DNA from: Candidatus Falkowiibacteriota bacterium
Lineage (GTDB): Bacteria; Patescibacteriota; Patescibacteriia; Patescibacteriales; UBA12465
Assembly: GCA_903839955.1 (NCBI GenBank)
Contig: CAIMEI010000053.1
Coordinates: 1 to 33,088 of the forward strand
Length of the DNA stretch: 33,088 nt
Reading direction: 5' to 3'
Below, piece by piece: positions 20,124-27,888 of this stretch (position 1 is the stretch's first letter; each line of letters starts with the position of its first letter). The translations under genes were made by a program, and so were the position numbers. The notes beneath the pieces were generated by a model. The model was not told where the DNA came from and did no database searches. It saw only the letters and a program-made list of their open reading frames with translations.

Positions 20124-22658
20124 TTATTTCCCCTTCTCCTTCGCCACCGTGAAATCCAGATACTCCTTCAAATATTTGCCCGTGATACTCTTCTCGTTCT
20201 TGGCCACTTCTTCCGGCGTGCCATAGGCGACAATCTTACCGCCCTTCTCGCCGCCTTCCGGACCGAGGTCGACAATGTAGTCCATCGACTTGAGCATGTG
20301 CAGATTGTGCTCAATCACCAAAACGGAATTGCCCTTCTCCACTAATTGATTCAAAACGACGAGCAGCATTTCAATATCGTGATAGTGCAAGCCGGTCGTC
20401 GGCTCATCCAAAAGATAGAGCGTGCGCTTACCCAAGGTCATGCTCAGCTCCTTGGCGATTTTGACGCGTTGCGCTTCCCCACCAGAGAGGGTGGTGGAAG
20501 ATTGGCCGAGTTTCAAGTAACCCAAACCGACGGCGTCCAAAACCTTTAATCTATCGGTAATTAAATAGTTTCCGTCAAACAAATCAATCGCTTCCACGAC
20601 GGTCATATCCAAAACATCGGCAATGCTTTTACCTTTGTATTTGACCTGCAAAGTTTCGCGGTTAAACCGCTTGCCACGGCAGACTTCGCACTCCACCAAA
20701 ACGGCTGGCAAGAAATGCATTTCAATCATATTGAAACCGGCACCTTCGCAAGCTTCACAGCGACCACCTGGACGATTAAAAGAAAAGCGGCCGATGCTGT
20801 AGGCGCGTTCACGCGATTCTGGCAGGGCGGCAAAGAAGTCGCGAATGGGAGTGAAGAAGCCGGTGTAGGTCGCCGGGTTGGAGCGCGGTGAACGGCCGAT
20901 TGGCGACTGGTCGATGATGACCACCTTGCTGACATATTCGGCCCCTTTGAGCTCGGTGACATCCTCTAGCTTGGCCTTCCCCGGACGGCTCTTTAAGTGA
21001 ACAAGATTTTTATACAACACGTCATAAAGCAAGGAAGATTTGCCGCTTCCCGAGACGCCACTGACCCCAACCAGGCGGCCGAGCGGGATCTCAACTTTGA
21101 GGTTTTTCAGGTTATTTGCGCGCGCCCCGATGAATTTTAACGATCCCCGGCTCTTGTCGCGGCGCTTTTTGGGAACTTCAATCTTCTTGACGCCGGTCAA
21201 ATATTGTACTGTTAGTGACTTTTTTAAGGCCTGCTTATTTTTGTCGGGATTCGTCAAATCTTTGATGTCACCAATGGCCACCACTTCCCCGCCATGTACC
21301 CCGGCTAAGGGGCCGAGATCGACCAGGTAGTCGGAGGCGAGGATGGTGCGCTCATCGTGCTCGACGATGAGCACGGTGTTGTTCTTGTTGCGTAAGGTCT
21401 TGAGAGTTTCAATTAAACGATCAGTGTCACGCTCGTGCAAGCCGATGGTCGGCTCATCCAAAACGTATAGAGTACGTGAGAGTTGAGAGCCAATTTGTGA
21501 GGACAGGCGAATACGCTGCGCTTCCCCACCAGAGAGAGTTTCGGCTTCGCGATCCAGTGATAAATAGTCCAAACCGACGCGATTCAAAAAGTCCAGGCGG
21601 TTTAAAATTTGGCCAATCACGTTCTCGGCAATCGTCAGCTCGCGTTTGGTCATTTTCTGATAGTACTTCCAAAAAAAGTCGTGCAGCTTTTCAAGCGACA
21701 GCGCACCAACCTCGGCGAGGTTCTTCCCGTGAACACGGACCGAAAGGGCTTCGGGGCGCAATCTTTTCCCACCGCAAGCCGGGCAATCTTTCTCGGCAAA
21801 ATAACCGATCTTTCCTAGGCCGGTACATTCCGGACAAGCCCCGTGTGGGGAATTAAAAGAAAACAACCTCGGCTCCACTTCCGGAAAAGAAAAGCCATCA
21901 TTGGGGCAAGTCCAATTGGAGGAAAGCAGAAATTCCTGGTCCTCAAAATTAGCAATCACCAGCCCCTTGCTATAGTTGATGGAATTTTCCACGGCTTCAA
22001 AAAGTCGCGTTTCATCGGAAAGCATCACCTTGTCGATGACAACATCAATACTGTGTTTCTGGTTGGCGGAGAGTTTTATTTTACTGCGCAGAGGATGTTT
22101 GACGCCATCAATGCGCGCCTCAAAATATCCAAGATGGATATAGTCATAAATCAGCTGATAATACTCGCCTTTACGGTCACGAACGACCGGACTGATAATG
22201 GTGACGTACTCTTTTTTTGCTTCCTTGCCCCGCGTGAGGATGATATCAATCATTTCTTCCAGGGACAGCTTTTCAATCTTGGTCCCGCAGTGCGGACAAA
22301 AGACTTCCCCAACCCGAGCATAAAGGATACGCAAATAGTCGTGAATCTCCGTCAGGGTGCCGACAGTGGAACGCGGATTGTGGGAGAGAGCTTTTTGGTC
22401 AATGGAAATGGCCGGCGCCAAGCCGATGATTTCGTCCACTTCGGCCGGTTTTTTTTGGCCGAGGAATTGGCGCATGTAGGGCGATAGGGATTCGACGTAC
22501 TGCCGCTGCCCTTCGGCAAAAATGGTATCAAAAGCCAGCGACGATTTGCCACTGCCGGAAACGCCGGTAATCACCGTCAAAGAATTATGCGGTATTTCCA
22601 GGCTGATATTTTTCAAATTGTGCATCCGCGCACCGCGGATGATGATTTTTTCGTCCAT
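20124..22658 (-). CDS. uvrA: Excinuclease ABC subunit A, lacking the insertion domain
   Basis: UvrA is the damage-sensing ATPase of nucleotide excision repair. This one has 844 residues against about 940. Two ABC cassettes are complete: Walker A at 32-39 and 534-541 (GVSGSGKS), signatures LSGGEAQRIRL (375) and LSGGEAQRVKI, and Walker B LDEPT in both. The UvrB-binding region (about 121-245, starting CPHCGTKIEK) is present, as is the C-terminal zinc finger (C634, C637, C657, C660). In contrast CPECTGLG (275-282) is followed after only 13 residues by CPACGGKRL (292-300); the insertion domain of roughly 100 residues that normally lies here is absent. The first pair before it reads CPND instead of CxxC. 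It is the last gene of the uvrB operon. Confidence 0.97.
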   Translation of the reverse strand: MDEKIIIRGARMHNLKNISLEIPHNSLTVITGVSGSGKSSLAFDTIFAEGQRQYVESLSPYMRQFLGQKKPAEVDEIIGLAPAISIDQKALSHNPRSTVGTLTEIHDYLRILYARVGEVFCPHCGTKIEKLSLEEMIDIILTRGKEAKKEYVTIISPVVRDRKGEYYQLIYDYIHLGYFEARIDGVKHPLRSKIKLSANQKHSIDVVIDKVMLSDETRLFEAVENSINYSKGLVIANFEDQEFLLSSNWTCPNDGFSFPEVEPRLFSFNSPHGACPECTGLGKIGYFAEKDCPACGGKRLRPEALSVRVHGKNLAEVGALSLEKLHDFFWKYYQKMTKRELTIAENVIGQILNRLDFLNRVGLDYLSLDREAETLSGGEAQRIRLSSQIGSQLSRTLYVLDEPTIGLHERDTDRLIETLKTLRNKNNTVLIVEHDERTILASDYLVDLGPLAGVHGGEVVAIGDIKDLTNPDKNKQALKKSLTVQYLTGVKKIEVPKKRRDKSRGSLKFIGARANNLKNLKVEIPLGRLVGVSGVSGSGKSSLLYDVLYKNLVHLKSRPGKAKLEDVTELKGAEYVSKVVIIDQSPIGRSPRSNPATYTGFFTPIRDFFAALPESRERAYSIGRFSFNRPGGRCEACEGAGFNMIEMHFLPAVLVECEVCRGKRFNRETLQVKYKGKSIADVLDMTVVEAIDLFDGNYLITDRLKVLDAVGLGYLKLGQSSTTLSGGEAQRVKIAKELSMTLGKRTLYLLDEPTTGLHYHDIEMLLVVLNQLVEKGNSVLVIEHNLHMLKSMDYIVDLGPEGGEKGGKIVAYGTPEEVAKNEKSITGKYLKEYLDFTVAKEKGK

Positions 22659-22670
22659 ATTTTCTGATTA

Positions 22671-23246
22671 TTACTGGAAAGGATTGGGAGCGGAAAAACT
22701 GATCAGATCCAGGTGATGATTAATAAATTCAATCGGCGTACCATATTTGCGGTTATACAAGAAATCCACGGAGCAGAAAAAGGCCTGATGGTAGTCAAAA
22801 CCCAATTTGGCACTCACTTCTTTAACCGCTTCTTCGGAGTCGCCTTCCACTTCTACTAGGGGCTCGAGATAGGGCCATTCATCAAGGGTTATTTCCACGC
22901 CATCTAGCTTCCAGAGTTCCCGCTTGGTCTCCTGATAGGCCTTGCGCCGACAGCCAATGCTGGTGAGAAAATCCACTGCTTCGTCAAAATTGTCCACTTC
23001 CAGACAGGTTTCTTTCTGGTTATCAATTTGACCGCCACTGACGACTTTCAGGCTCATGGTGATCTTGTCGTATTCCCGACGAACTCTTAGCCAGCCGTCT
23101 TTGATTTCGTGACCGACCGGCAATTCAAAGACCTCTCGGGTCATCATGAACTCCGGATGAATGCGCTCCGCCCCGGCTTTTTCCAAGCGCGCGCGGATCT
23201 CGTCTTTGTTTATTTCAATAAAAGTGGCTTCAAATTCGGTTTTCAT
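22671..23246 (-). CDS. CYTH-domain protein (CyaB / triphosphatase-like)
   Basis: The 191-residue protein resembles class IV adenylate cyclases/CYTH triphosphatases. It begins with the EFEATF strand (ExExK position, with Thr8 instead of Lys). It then has WLRVRREYDKITMSLKVV (the basic strands), KETCLEVDNFDEAVDFL, QETKRELWKLDGVEITLDEW and LEPLVEVEGDSEEAVKEV, the usual alternating acidic/basic tunnel strands. Family members hydrolyse a triphosphate or make cAMP with divalent metal. The missing Lys may reduce or change activity. The C-terminal 40 residues go beyond the core. It lies 12 bp before uvrA and 8 bp after the HExxH gene, so it is co-transcribed with the repair genes; a repair link is not established. 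Confidence 0.82.
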   Translation of the reverse strand: MKTEFEATFIEINKDEIRARLEKAGAERIHPEFMMTREVFELPVGHEIKDGWLRVRREYDKITMSLKVVSGGQIDNQKETCLEVDNFDEAVDFLTSIGCRRKAYQETKRELWKLDGVEITLDEWPYLEPLVEVEGDSEEAVKEVSAKLGFDYHQAFFCSVDFLYNRKYGTPIEFINHHLDLISFSAPNPFQ

Positions 23247-23254
23247 ATTAATAA

Positions 23255-24880
23255 TTAGGCCTGCCCTTCCGGCTGATTATAGTTCCAGTTTGGATGGTAG
23301 TAGGTATTATCTTGCTTTCCGGACTCGGCTAGATCGTCAAACAGTTTACGGAAATTTTCATAGCCTTTTTCGGAGTGAAAAAGATCCTTCATGTGAGAAA
23401 TTAATTCTCGAGAATTTTTCCCGAAACAATTAGGGTCATTGTAATATGTATCGATAATTTCCCGGTAAATTTCTTTAGTAAATTTTTCGCCCCTCTTCAT
23501 TATTCCCATATCAATCAGCTCGTTTTGCAAAATTTTTAAGCGTACATAGCGTTCAGTGGCTTTTTTATAATAATCATTATCTGATTGATCGCCGACGGAA
23601 TCTTTGTCTGTAAAGTCGGGGGCATAGGTTGTTTCTGACAGAATTTTTTGAGCAGCCAGGGAGAGTCCGGAATTTCCGTTGGTAGATTCGTGGTGCAGTT
23701 CATGTTCAATGGCGGTTTGGAAGAAGTCATCGATTTCCACATCAAGCGGTATTGTCACTTTATTGGTACCATTTGAAAAATAGGCATAACCACCAGACTC
23801 CTTGTCAATATCTTTGCTGAATTCAAAAACCGCTTCGGCATTATCCACATTTTTGATTCTCACCTGCTGGTGCTTTAGGGCTTTGGCGCGGTTAATCTTA
23901 AATTCCTTCATCAATCGATCCACGTAGCTGGAGTCTTTAATTGTATTCAGTACTCGCCCTTTGGCTTCTTGAAAAATTTTCATGATTAAAGGCGCCCGCT
24001 CAATAAGCTTGTGATCTTCAAGTTTGAACTCCGCGTCCTGGCCAGAAATAGCCTCAGCTAGCCTTTTTTGCAGTTCGGCCAAAGTATTTCTAATGTCTTT
24101 AACTAAATCCTCGTCAGCCTCCTTGTTGCCTTCAAGGTCCTTCAGATAGCTTTTATTCATTTCAATTTCGTCATTCAAGTCGCTGATATTCCTGTCGATC
24201 ATCGCCTCCTTAATTATGTCGGAAGAAATGTTACTGAGATTGATTCCTGGATTTTTCTTTTTCAAGTCTTTTTTGGCTTCAACAAATCTTTTCTTGTAGA
24301 TTTGATCGGCAATCATTTTTTTGGCCAAAACGCTGTCGGTCGCCGCTTTTTCCTGTCTATCTAAATGATGATGATTGATCTTATAAATACGAGTTAAATC
24401 GTATTCATTGGGACTCAGGTTGCGGACGGTCTCTTCTGTCGGCAGTGCTTCTTCTTCCTGGCTATCCTCCTCTATGTTGGCCTGGCGGATATTCCGAACA
24501 ATGGGCGCTTCATCTTTATTGCTATAATAATTATCTATTTCTTGCAGGAGCCCTGACATCAAACCGCCGGACAAGGCGATGGGGATGAATTCACGGCCGA
24601 TGCGGCTATGGCGTAAAATTTCCAAGACGCTGCGTTGAGATTTTTCTTTTTCTTGTCGAACTTCCTGGTTCGCCTTCTTAATAATAGTAAAGACTTCCGG
24701 ATTATCCGGAAAACTTTCCGTGATTTTTTCGCCCGACTCCACCACGTGCTTTTCGCTGGCTGAAGCGGTTTCAATAAAATCCTGCAAAGCCTGACGAGCT
24801 CCTTCGAGGCCGGGCTCTTTGATTTCACCAGATTCAACGATCGGCGTTTCTTCCTGATTGTCTAAAATTTCTTTGGACAT
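23255..24880 (-). CDS. Hypothetical 541-residue protein with an HExxH zinc-peptidase-like motif
   Basis: The N-terminal half is highly charged and helical with coiled-coil character (DLNDEIEMNKSYLKDLEGN, LAELQKRLAEAI). There is no clear signal peptide; a short Gly/Leu stretch (FIPIALSGGLMSGLL, about residues 98-112) is too weak to call a membrane helix. Residues 389-399 read TAIEHELHHES, giving H393-E394-L-H-H397, the zincin signature. It is preceded by a strand pair (GYAYFSNGTNKVTIPLD) as in gluzincin-like folds, with E443 (ATERYVRLKI) as a possible third ligand. Activity is therefore possible but unproven. It lies between a 54-residue helical gene and the CYTH gene within the uvrB-uvrA operon. 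Confidence 0.75.
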   Translation of the reverse strand: MSKEILDNQEETPIVESGEIKEPGLEGARQALQDFIETASASEKHVVESGEKITESFPDNPEVFTIIKKANQEVRQEKEKSQRSVLEILRHSRIGREFIPIALSGGLMSGLLQEIDNYYSNKDEAPIVRNIRQANIEEDSQEEEALPTEETVRNLSPNEYDLTRIYKINHHHLDRQEKAATDSVLAKKMIADQIYKKRFVEAKKDLKKKNPGINLSNISSDIIKEAMIDRNISDLNDEIEMNKSYLKDLEGNKEADEDLVKDIRNTLAELQKRLAEAISGQDAEFKLEDHKLIERAPLIMKIFQEAKGRVLNTIKDSSYVDRLMKEFKINRAKALKHQQVRIKNVDNAEAVFEFSKDIDKESGGYAYFSNGTNKVTIPLDVEIDDFFQTAIEHELHHESTNGNSGLSLAAQKILSETTYAPDFTDKDSVGDQSDNDYYKKATERYVRLKILQNELIDMGIMKRGEKFTKEIYREIIDTYYNDPNCFGKNSRELISHMKDLFHSEKGYENFRKLFDDLAESGKQDNTYYHPNWNYNQPEGQA

Positions 24881-24883
24881 ATT

Positions 24884-25048
24884 TTATGACGACAAAGACG
24901 AGGAAAGCTCTTCGTGCTTTTCTTTGTCCTGCTTTTTTAAAACGGCGGCGATTTTTTGATCGCGCTCATTAAGGATCCGACTGAACCGTTCCTTGAAAGC
25001 GGTTTCTATTTTTTTTAATTCGGCCGAGATTTTTTCTGCCTCGTTCAT
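24884..25048 (-). CDS. 54-residue charged helical protein between uvrB and the HExxH gene
   Basis: A short frame from ATG at 25048 to TAA at 24884 encodes MNEAEKISAELKKIETAFKE and a further 34 residues ending in a Ser-rich tail. It is almost wholly predicted helix with heptad-like spacing (ISAELKKIETAF, FSRILNERDQKIAAVL). It sits 11 bp after the uvrB stop and 3 bp before the next start, with no other room for a gene, so co-translation is likely. The stretch NERDQKIAAVLKK vaguely recalls the RD-x-I part of UVR motifs, but the match is too weak to claim homology. Confidence 0.7.
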   Translation of the reverse strand: MNEAEKISAELKKIETAFKERFSRILNERDQKIAAVLKKQDKEKHEELSSSLSS

Positions 25049-25059
25049 ATTATTAAAAA

Positions 25060-26952
25060 TTAATTTTCGGCGTGATCCAGCATGTCCTCAATCTTTTTGA
25101 TGACGGTCTGCGGTGTGATGCCATGCTTCTTATTATACTCTAATTGTTTGATTCGGCGACGGCGCGATTCGGAAATTGCCCGCTCCATGGAGTCAGTAGT
25201 TTTGTCGGCATATAAAATAATCCGGCCCAAAACGTTACGCGCCGCCCGGCCCATTGTCTGCAACAAAGAAGTTTGACTACGCAAGAATCCTTCACGATCA
25301 GCATCCAAAATAGCTACCAGAGTCACCTCCGGCAAATCCAAGCCTTCACGGAGCAGATTAACGCCAATCAGGACATCAAATTTCCCCTCCCGGAATTGCT
25401 TGAGAATTTCCGTGCGCTCAAAAGTTTTGATGTCGGAGTGGAGATAGTTGGCCTGTAAACCTTTTTGGTTCAAAAAAGTGCTCAAATCCTCAGCCTGGGC
25501 CTTGGTTAAAGTATTAATAATCACTCGCTCGCCTTTGGCGGCGAGCACTTCCGCCTCAGCCATGATGTCATTAATCTGGCTATAGTTTTTTTCCTTATCA
25601 AAAACCGGACGGATTTCAATTTCTGGATCCACCAGGCCGGTCGGACGAATTACCTGTTCCACCACTTTGGTGGAATGCTCTCTTTCAAAATCTCCAGGCG
25701 TGGCGGACGTAAAAATGGTCTGACCGATGCGCTTCAAGAATTCCGCAAAGCGCAAAGGACGATTATCCATCGCCGAGGGCAAGCGCCAGCCGTATTGCAC
25801 CAGCGTTTTCTTGCGCGCCTGGTCGCCATTGAACATGCCGCGCACTTGCGGAACGGAAATATGCGATTCATCAATCACCGTCAAAAAATCCGGCTTGTCA
25901 TCCTTCCAGGGAAAATAGGCCAAAAGTGAATCCGGCGCCTGGCCGGCTAATTTGCCGGTGAGATGGCGAGAATAGTTTTCGATGCCGTGGCAATAACCAA
26001 GTGAGCGCAGCATTTCCATGTCGTAGTGCGTGCGGCGCTCCAAGCGCTCGGCCTCCAAAAGCAGGCCAGCCTCGCGGAAATAAGCCAGGCGGTCGTTCAA
26101 TTCTTCTTCAATATGCTTCACCGCCGCTTCCACTTGCGGCTGAGTGGAAACAAAATGCTTAGGCGGGAAAATCATAATTTCCGGCAGGGACTCCAAAATG
26201 TTCTTGGTGGTGTTATCGATTACTGAAATTTCTACTACTTTTTGGTCGGCCAGTTCAAAGCGATAAACGAGATTTTCCGATTTCGGCCGCACCTCAAAAA
26301 CATCGCCGCGCACCCGAAATTGGCCGCGCTCCACTTCGCCGTTGACCCGCTCAAATTGCATTTTGATGAGCTGGCGGATTAAATCGGCGCGCGTCATCGT
26401 CTGCTCTTTTTCCAAGCGCAAAGCAGATTCCAAATAGTTGAAGGGGATACCGAGATTGTAAATGCAAGAAACGGAAGCGACAATAATCACGTCGCGCCGC
26501 GTCATCAATGAAGAAGTGGCGGCGTGGCGCAGACGGTCAATTTCCTGATTGATCATCGCCTCCTTGTCGATGTAAGTGTCCGTGATCGGCAAATAAGCCT
26601 CCGGCTGATAATAGTCGTAATAGGAAACAAAATAATGCACCGCGTTATTGGGAAAAAAATTCTTGTATTCACGGTAGAGCTGAGCGGCCAGCGCTTTGTT
26701 TGGCGCAATCACCAGGGTCGGCCGATTAAATTCAGAAATCACCTTGGCGGCCGTGAAAGTCTTGCCGCTGCCGGTAACGCCCAAAAGAGTCTGGAAGGCG
26801 GCGCCGGATTTCAGACCTTCAAGCAGCCCCTTGATGGCCTCAGGCTGATCACCGGCCGGCTCAAAAGGCGATTGCAAGTCAAAAAGCGGTGTTTCAGATT
26901 TCTGAACACCGTCTTTTGAGATTTTGGTCTTTTTGAGCGTTGATTGGGCCAT
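25060..26952 (-). CDS. uvrB: Excinuclease ABC subunit B, lacking the C-terminal UVR domain
   Basis: UvrB is the helicase-like damage-verification subunit that receives DNA from UvrA and recruits UvrC. This copy has 630 residues. Walker A is GVTGSGKT (58-65), the DNA-clamping beta-hairpin is YYDYYQPEAYLP (111-122), and the DESH helicase motif lies in LTVIDESHISVPQVRGMFNG. Domain 2, which contacts UvrA, is present, followed by TSATPGDFE, IGVNLLREGLDLPEVTLVAI and TMGRAARN. It ends shortly after YNKKHGITPQTVIKKIEDML, where Escherichia coli UvrB continues for some 60 residues to a UVR domain that binds UvrC. That domain is absent. It is the first gene of a five-gene operon with a good promoter. 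Confidence 0.97.
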   Translation of the reverse strand: MAQSTLKKTKISKDGVQKSETPLFDLQSPFEPAGDQPEAIKGLLEGLKSGAAFQTLLGVTGSGKTFTAAKVISEFNRPTLVIAPNKALAAQLYREYKNFFPNNAVHYFVSYYDYYQPEAYLPITDTYIDKEAMINQEIDRLRHAATSSLMTRRDVIIVASVSCIYNLGIPFNYLESALRLEKEQTMTRADLIRQLIKMQFERVNGEVERGQFRVRGDVFEVRPKSENLVYRFELADQKVVEISVIDNTTKNILESLPEIMIFPPKHFVSTQPQVEAAVKHIEEELNDRLAYFREAGLLLEAERLERRTHYDMEMLRSLGYCHGIENYSRHLTGKLAGQAPDSLLAYFPWKDDKPDFLTVIDESHISVPQVRGMFNGDQARKKTLVQYGWRLPSAMDNRPLRFAEFLKRIGQTIFTSATPGDFEREHSTKVVEQVIRPTGLVDPEIEIRPVFDKEKNYSQINDIMAEAEVLAAKGERVIINTLTKAQAEDLSTFLNQKGLQANYLHSDIKTFERTEILKQFREGKFDVLIGVNLLREGLDLPEVTLVAILDADREGFLRSQTSLLQTMGRAARNVLGRIILYADKTTDSMERAISESRRRRIKQLEYNKKHGITPQTVIKKIEDMLDHAEN

Positions 26953-26976
26953 AAATTACTTAACTCTTAACCAACA

Positions 26977-27005
26977 ATTTTAACGAAAAATCGCTAAAAA
27001 GTCAA
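26977..27005 (-). promoter_or_regulatory. Promoter of the uvrB operon
   Basis: Minus strand TTGACT (27005-27000), 17 bp, TAAAAT (26982-26977). The leader is about 18 nt. No LexA-type box (CTGT-N8-ACAG or GAAC-N4-GTTC) was seen nearby. Confidence 0.65.
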
Positions 27006-27043
27006 TATTTGCCGCCATCATTCCGAGCAACTAGCCAATTACT

Positions 27044-27427
27044 TTATTTTACCAAATATTTCTGCAGATTGGCCTGAGATTGCGGTGAACTATGCTTGCC
27101 GACGGAGTGGAACATTGCGCTTGCATCCTGTCCGCAACCGTTTAAAATCTTGTTCCCGCCCGGATGCATGCCGGATTGAACGTAAGGAGTGACATTATAG
27201 GTCTGGCCATCAATAATCATCCAGCAATCCGTGGCGCTATTGTGCTTGGCAACTTCTGCTAAGGCGGCCGGCGTAGCCGCTGGCGCGGTCACTTGCGTAT
27301 CACTGGCGCTTACTGCCGGGGTGTTGCTAGCCGGGGCAGCCGTCGGAGCGGTTGTTTGGCTCGCACAGGCCGCCAGAAAAAGCGGCGCGAGAACAAGCAA
27401 AGAGATCAAAAGGTGTTTTTTCTTCAT
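27044..27427 (-). CDS. Lipoprotein with a cytochrome b5-like heme-binding domain
   Basis: The 127-residue product has a lipoprotein signal peptide with lipobox LAAC (Cys21 lipidated), an Ala/Thr/Pro-rich linker to about residue 55, then a cytochrome b5-like core: AALAEVAKHNSATDCWMIID, TYNVTPYV, the heme-ligand motif HPGG (His88) and a second ligand at His107 or His112 (AMFHSVGKHS). It should lie on the outer face of the membrane. Two cysteines (C68, C98) could form a disulfide. Cytochrome b5 domains carry electrons or bind heme/steroids. Heme synthesis is generally absent from these reduced genomes, so it would need scavenged heme. No redox partner lies nearby. Confidence 0.85.
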   Translation of the reverse strand: MKKKHLLISLLVLAPLFLAACASQTTAPTAAPASNTPAVSASDTQVTAPAATPAALAEVAKHNSATDCWMIIDGQTYNVTPYVQSGMHPGGNKILNGCGQDASAMFHSVGKHSSPQSQANLQKYLVK

Positions 27428-27594
27428 AAAATTATGGGGTTTAAATTAATAATAAATTCCTTATTTATTTATACGCCAGCTTCAAGCTTTTTGATTGAAC
27501 CAGCCTCTAAAATAAAGATATCCTAGTGATAAATATATCATAAAAATCCGATAAAGCCAAAGCGTCTTTCTGTAACTTTTTTCCCTGTTTTTCG

Positions 27595-27600
27595 TATAAT
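27595..27600 (+). promoter_or_regulatory. -10 box for the 52-residue gene
   Basis: A perfect TATAAT ends 13 bp before the ATG at 27614, implying a leader of only about 7 nt. No convincing -35 is visible. Confidence 0.5.
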
Positions 27601-27613
27601 TTAGCAGAAACAT

Positions 27614-27772
27614 ATGCAAAAGATCCAAAAACACAACCCGAATTGCAATAAAGCCATGGACTATCGTTCTTGGGGCTTTATTTTTGGCTTGGTAACCGAT
27701 TTTCAGACCGGGTTGGTGTTAACGAATGTCGTCTTAGACGAATACTCTGTTTTAAGAGAAAAAACGCCATAA
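27614..27772 (+). CDS. Small hypothetical protein (52 residues)
   Basis: A frame from ATG 27614 to TAA 27772 encodes MQKIQKHNPNCNKAMDYRSW followed by GFIFGLVTDFQTGLVLTNVV and a charged end. It is supported by a perfect TATAAT 13 bp upstream and by a strong intrinsic terminator 33 bp downstream, with no other gene between them. It could be a small soluble beta-rich or membrane-associated protein, since the middle is moderately hydrophobic. Family not recognised. The alternative is a short structured RNA that happens to contain an open frame. Confidence 0.55.
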   Translation: MQKIQKHNPNCNKAMDYRSWGFIFGLVTDFQTGLVLTNVVLDEYSVLREKTP

Positions 27773-27804
27773 TTAGATAATTTTCACAAAATTTGCGAAA
27801 AATC

Positions 27805-27845
27805 ATCTCCCCAGGTCCGAAATCGGTGCCTGGGGAGATTTTTTA
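27805..27845 (+). terminator. Strong intrinsic terminator
   Basis: ATCTCCCCAGG (27805-27815) and CCTGGGGAGAT (27829-27839) form a perfect 11-bp stem with a 13-nt loop, followed by TTTTT. It belongs to the 52-residue gene and separates it from the MFS gene. Confidence 0.92.
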
Positions 27846-27888
27846 TATATTTTTTCATCATTTTTTAACAATTTAATAAATAAATCAC

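Noticed and set aside
21843..22487. Plus-strand frame of 214 codons inside uvrA
   Set aside because: Antisense to a highly conserved part of uvrA; long antisense frames are expected from its codon bias and the product shows no family features.
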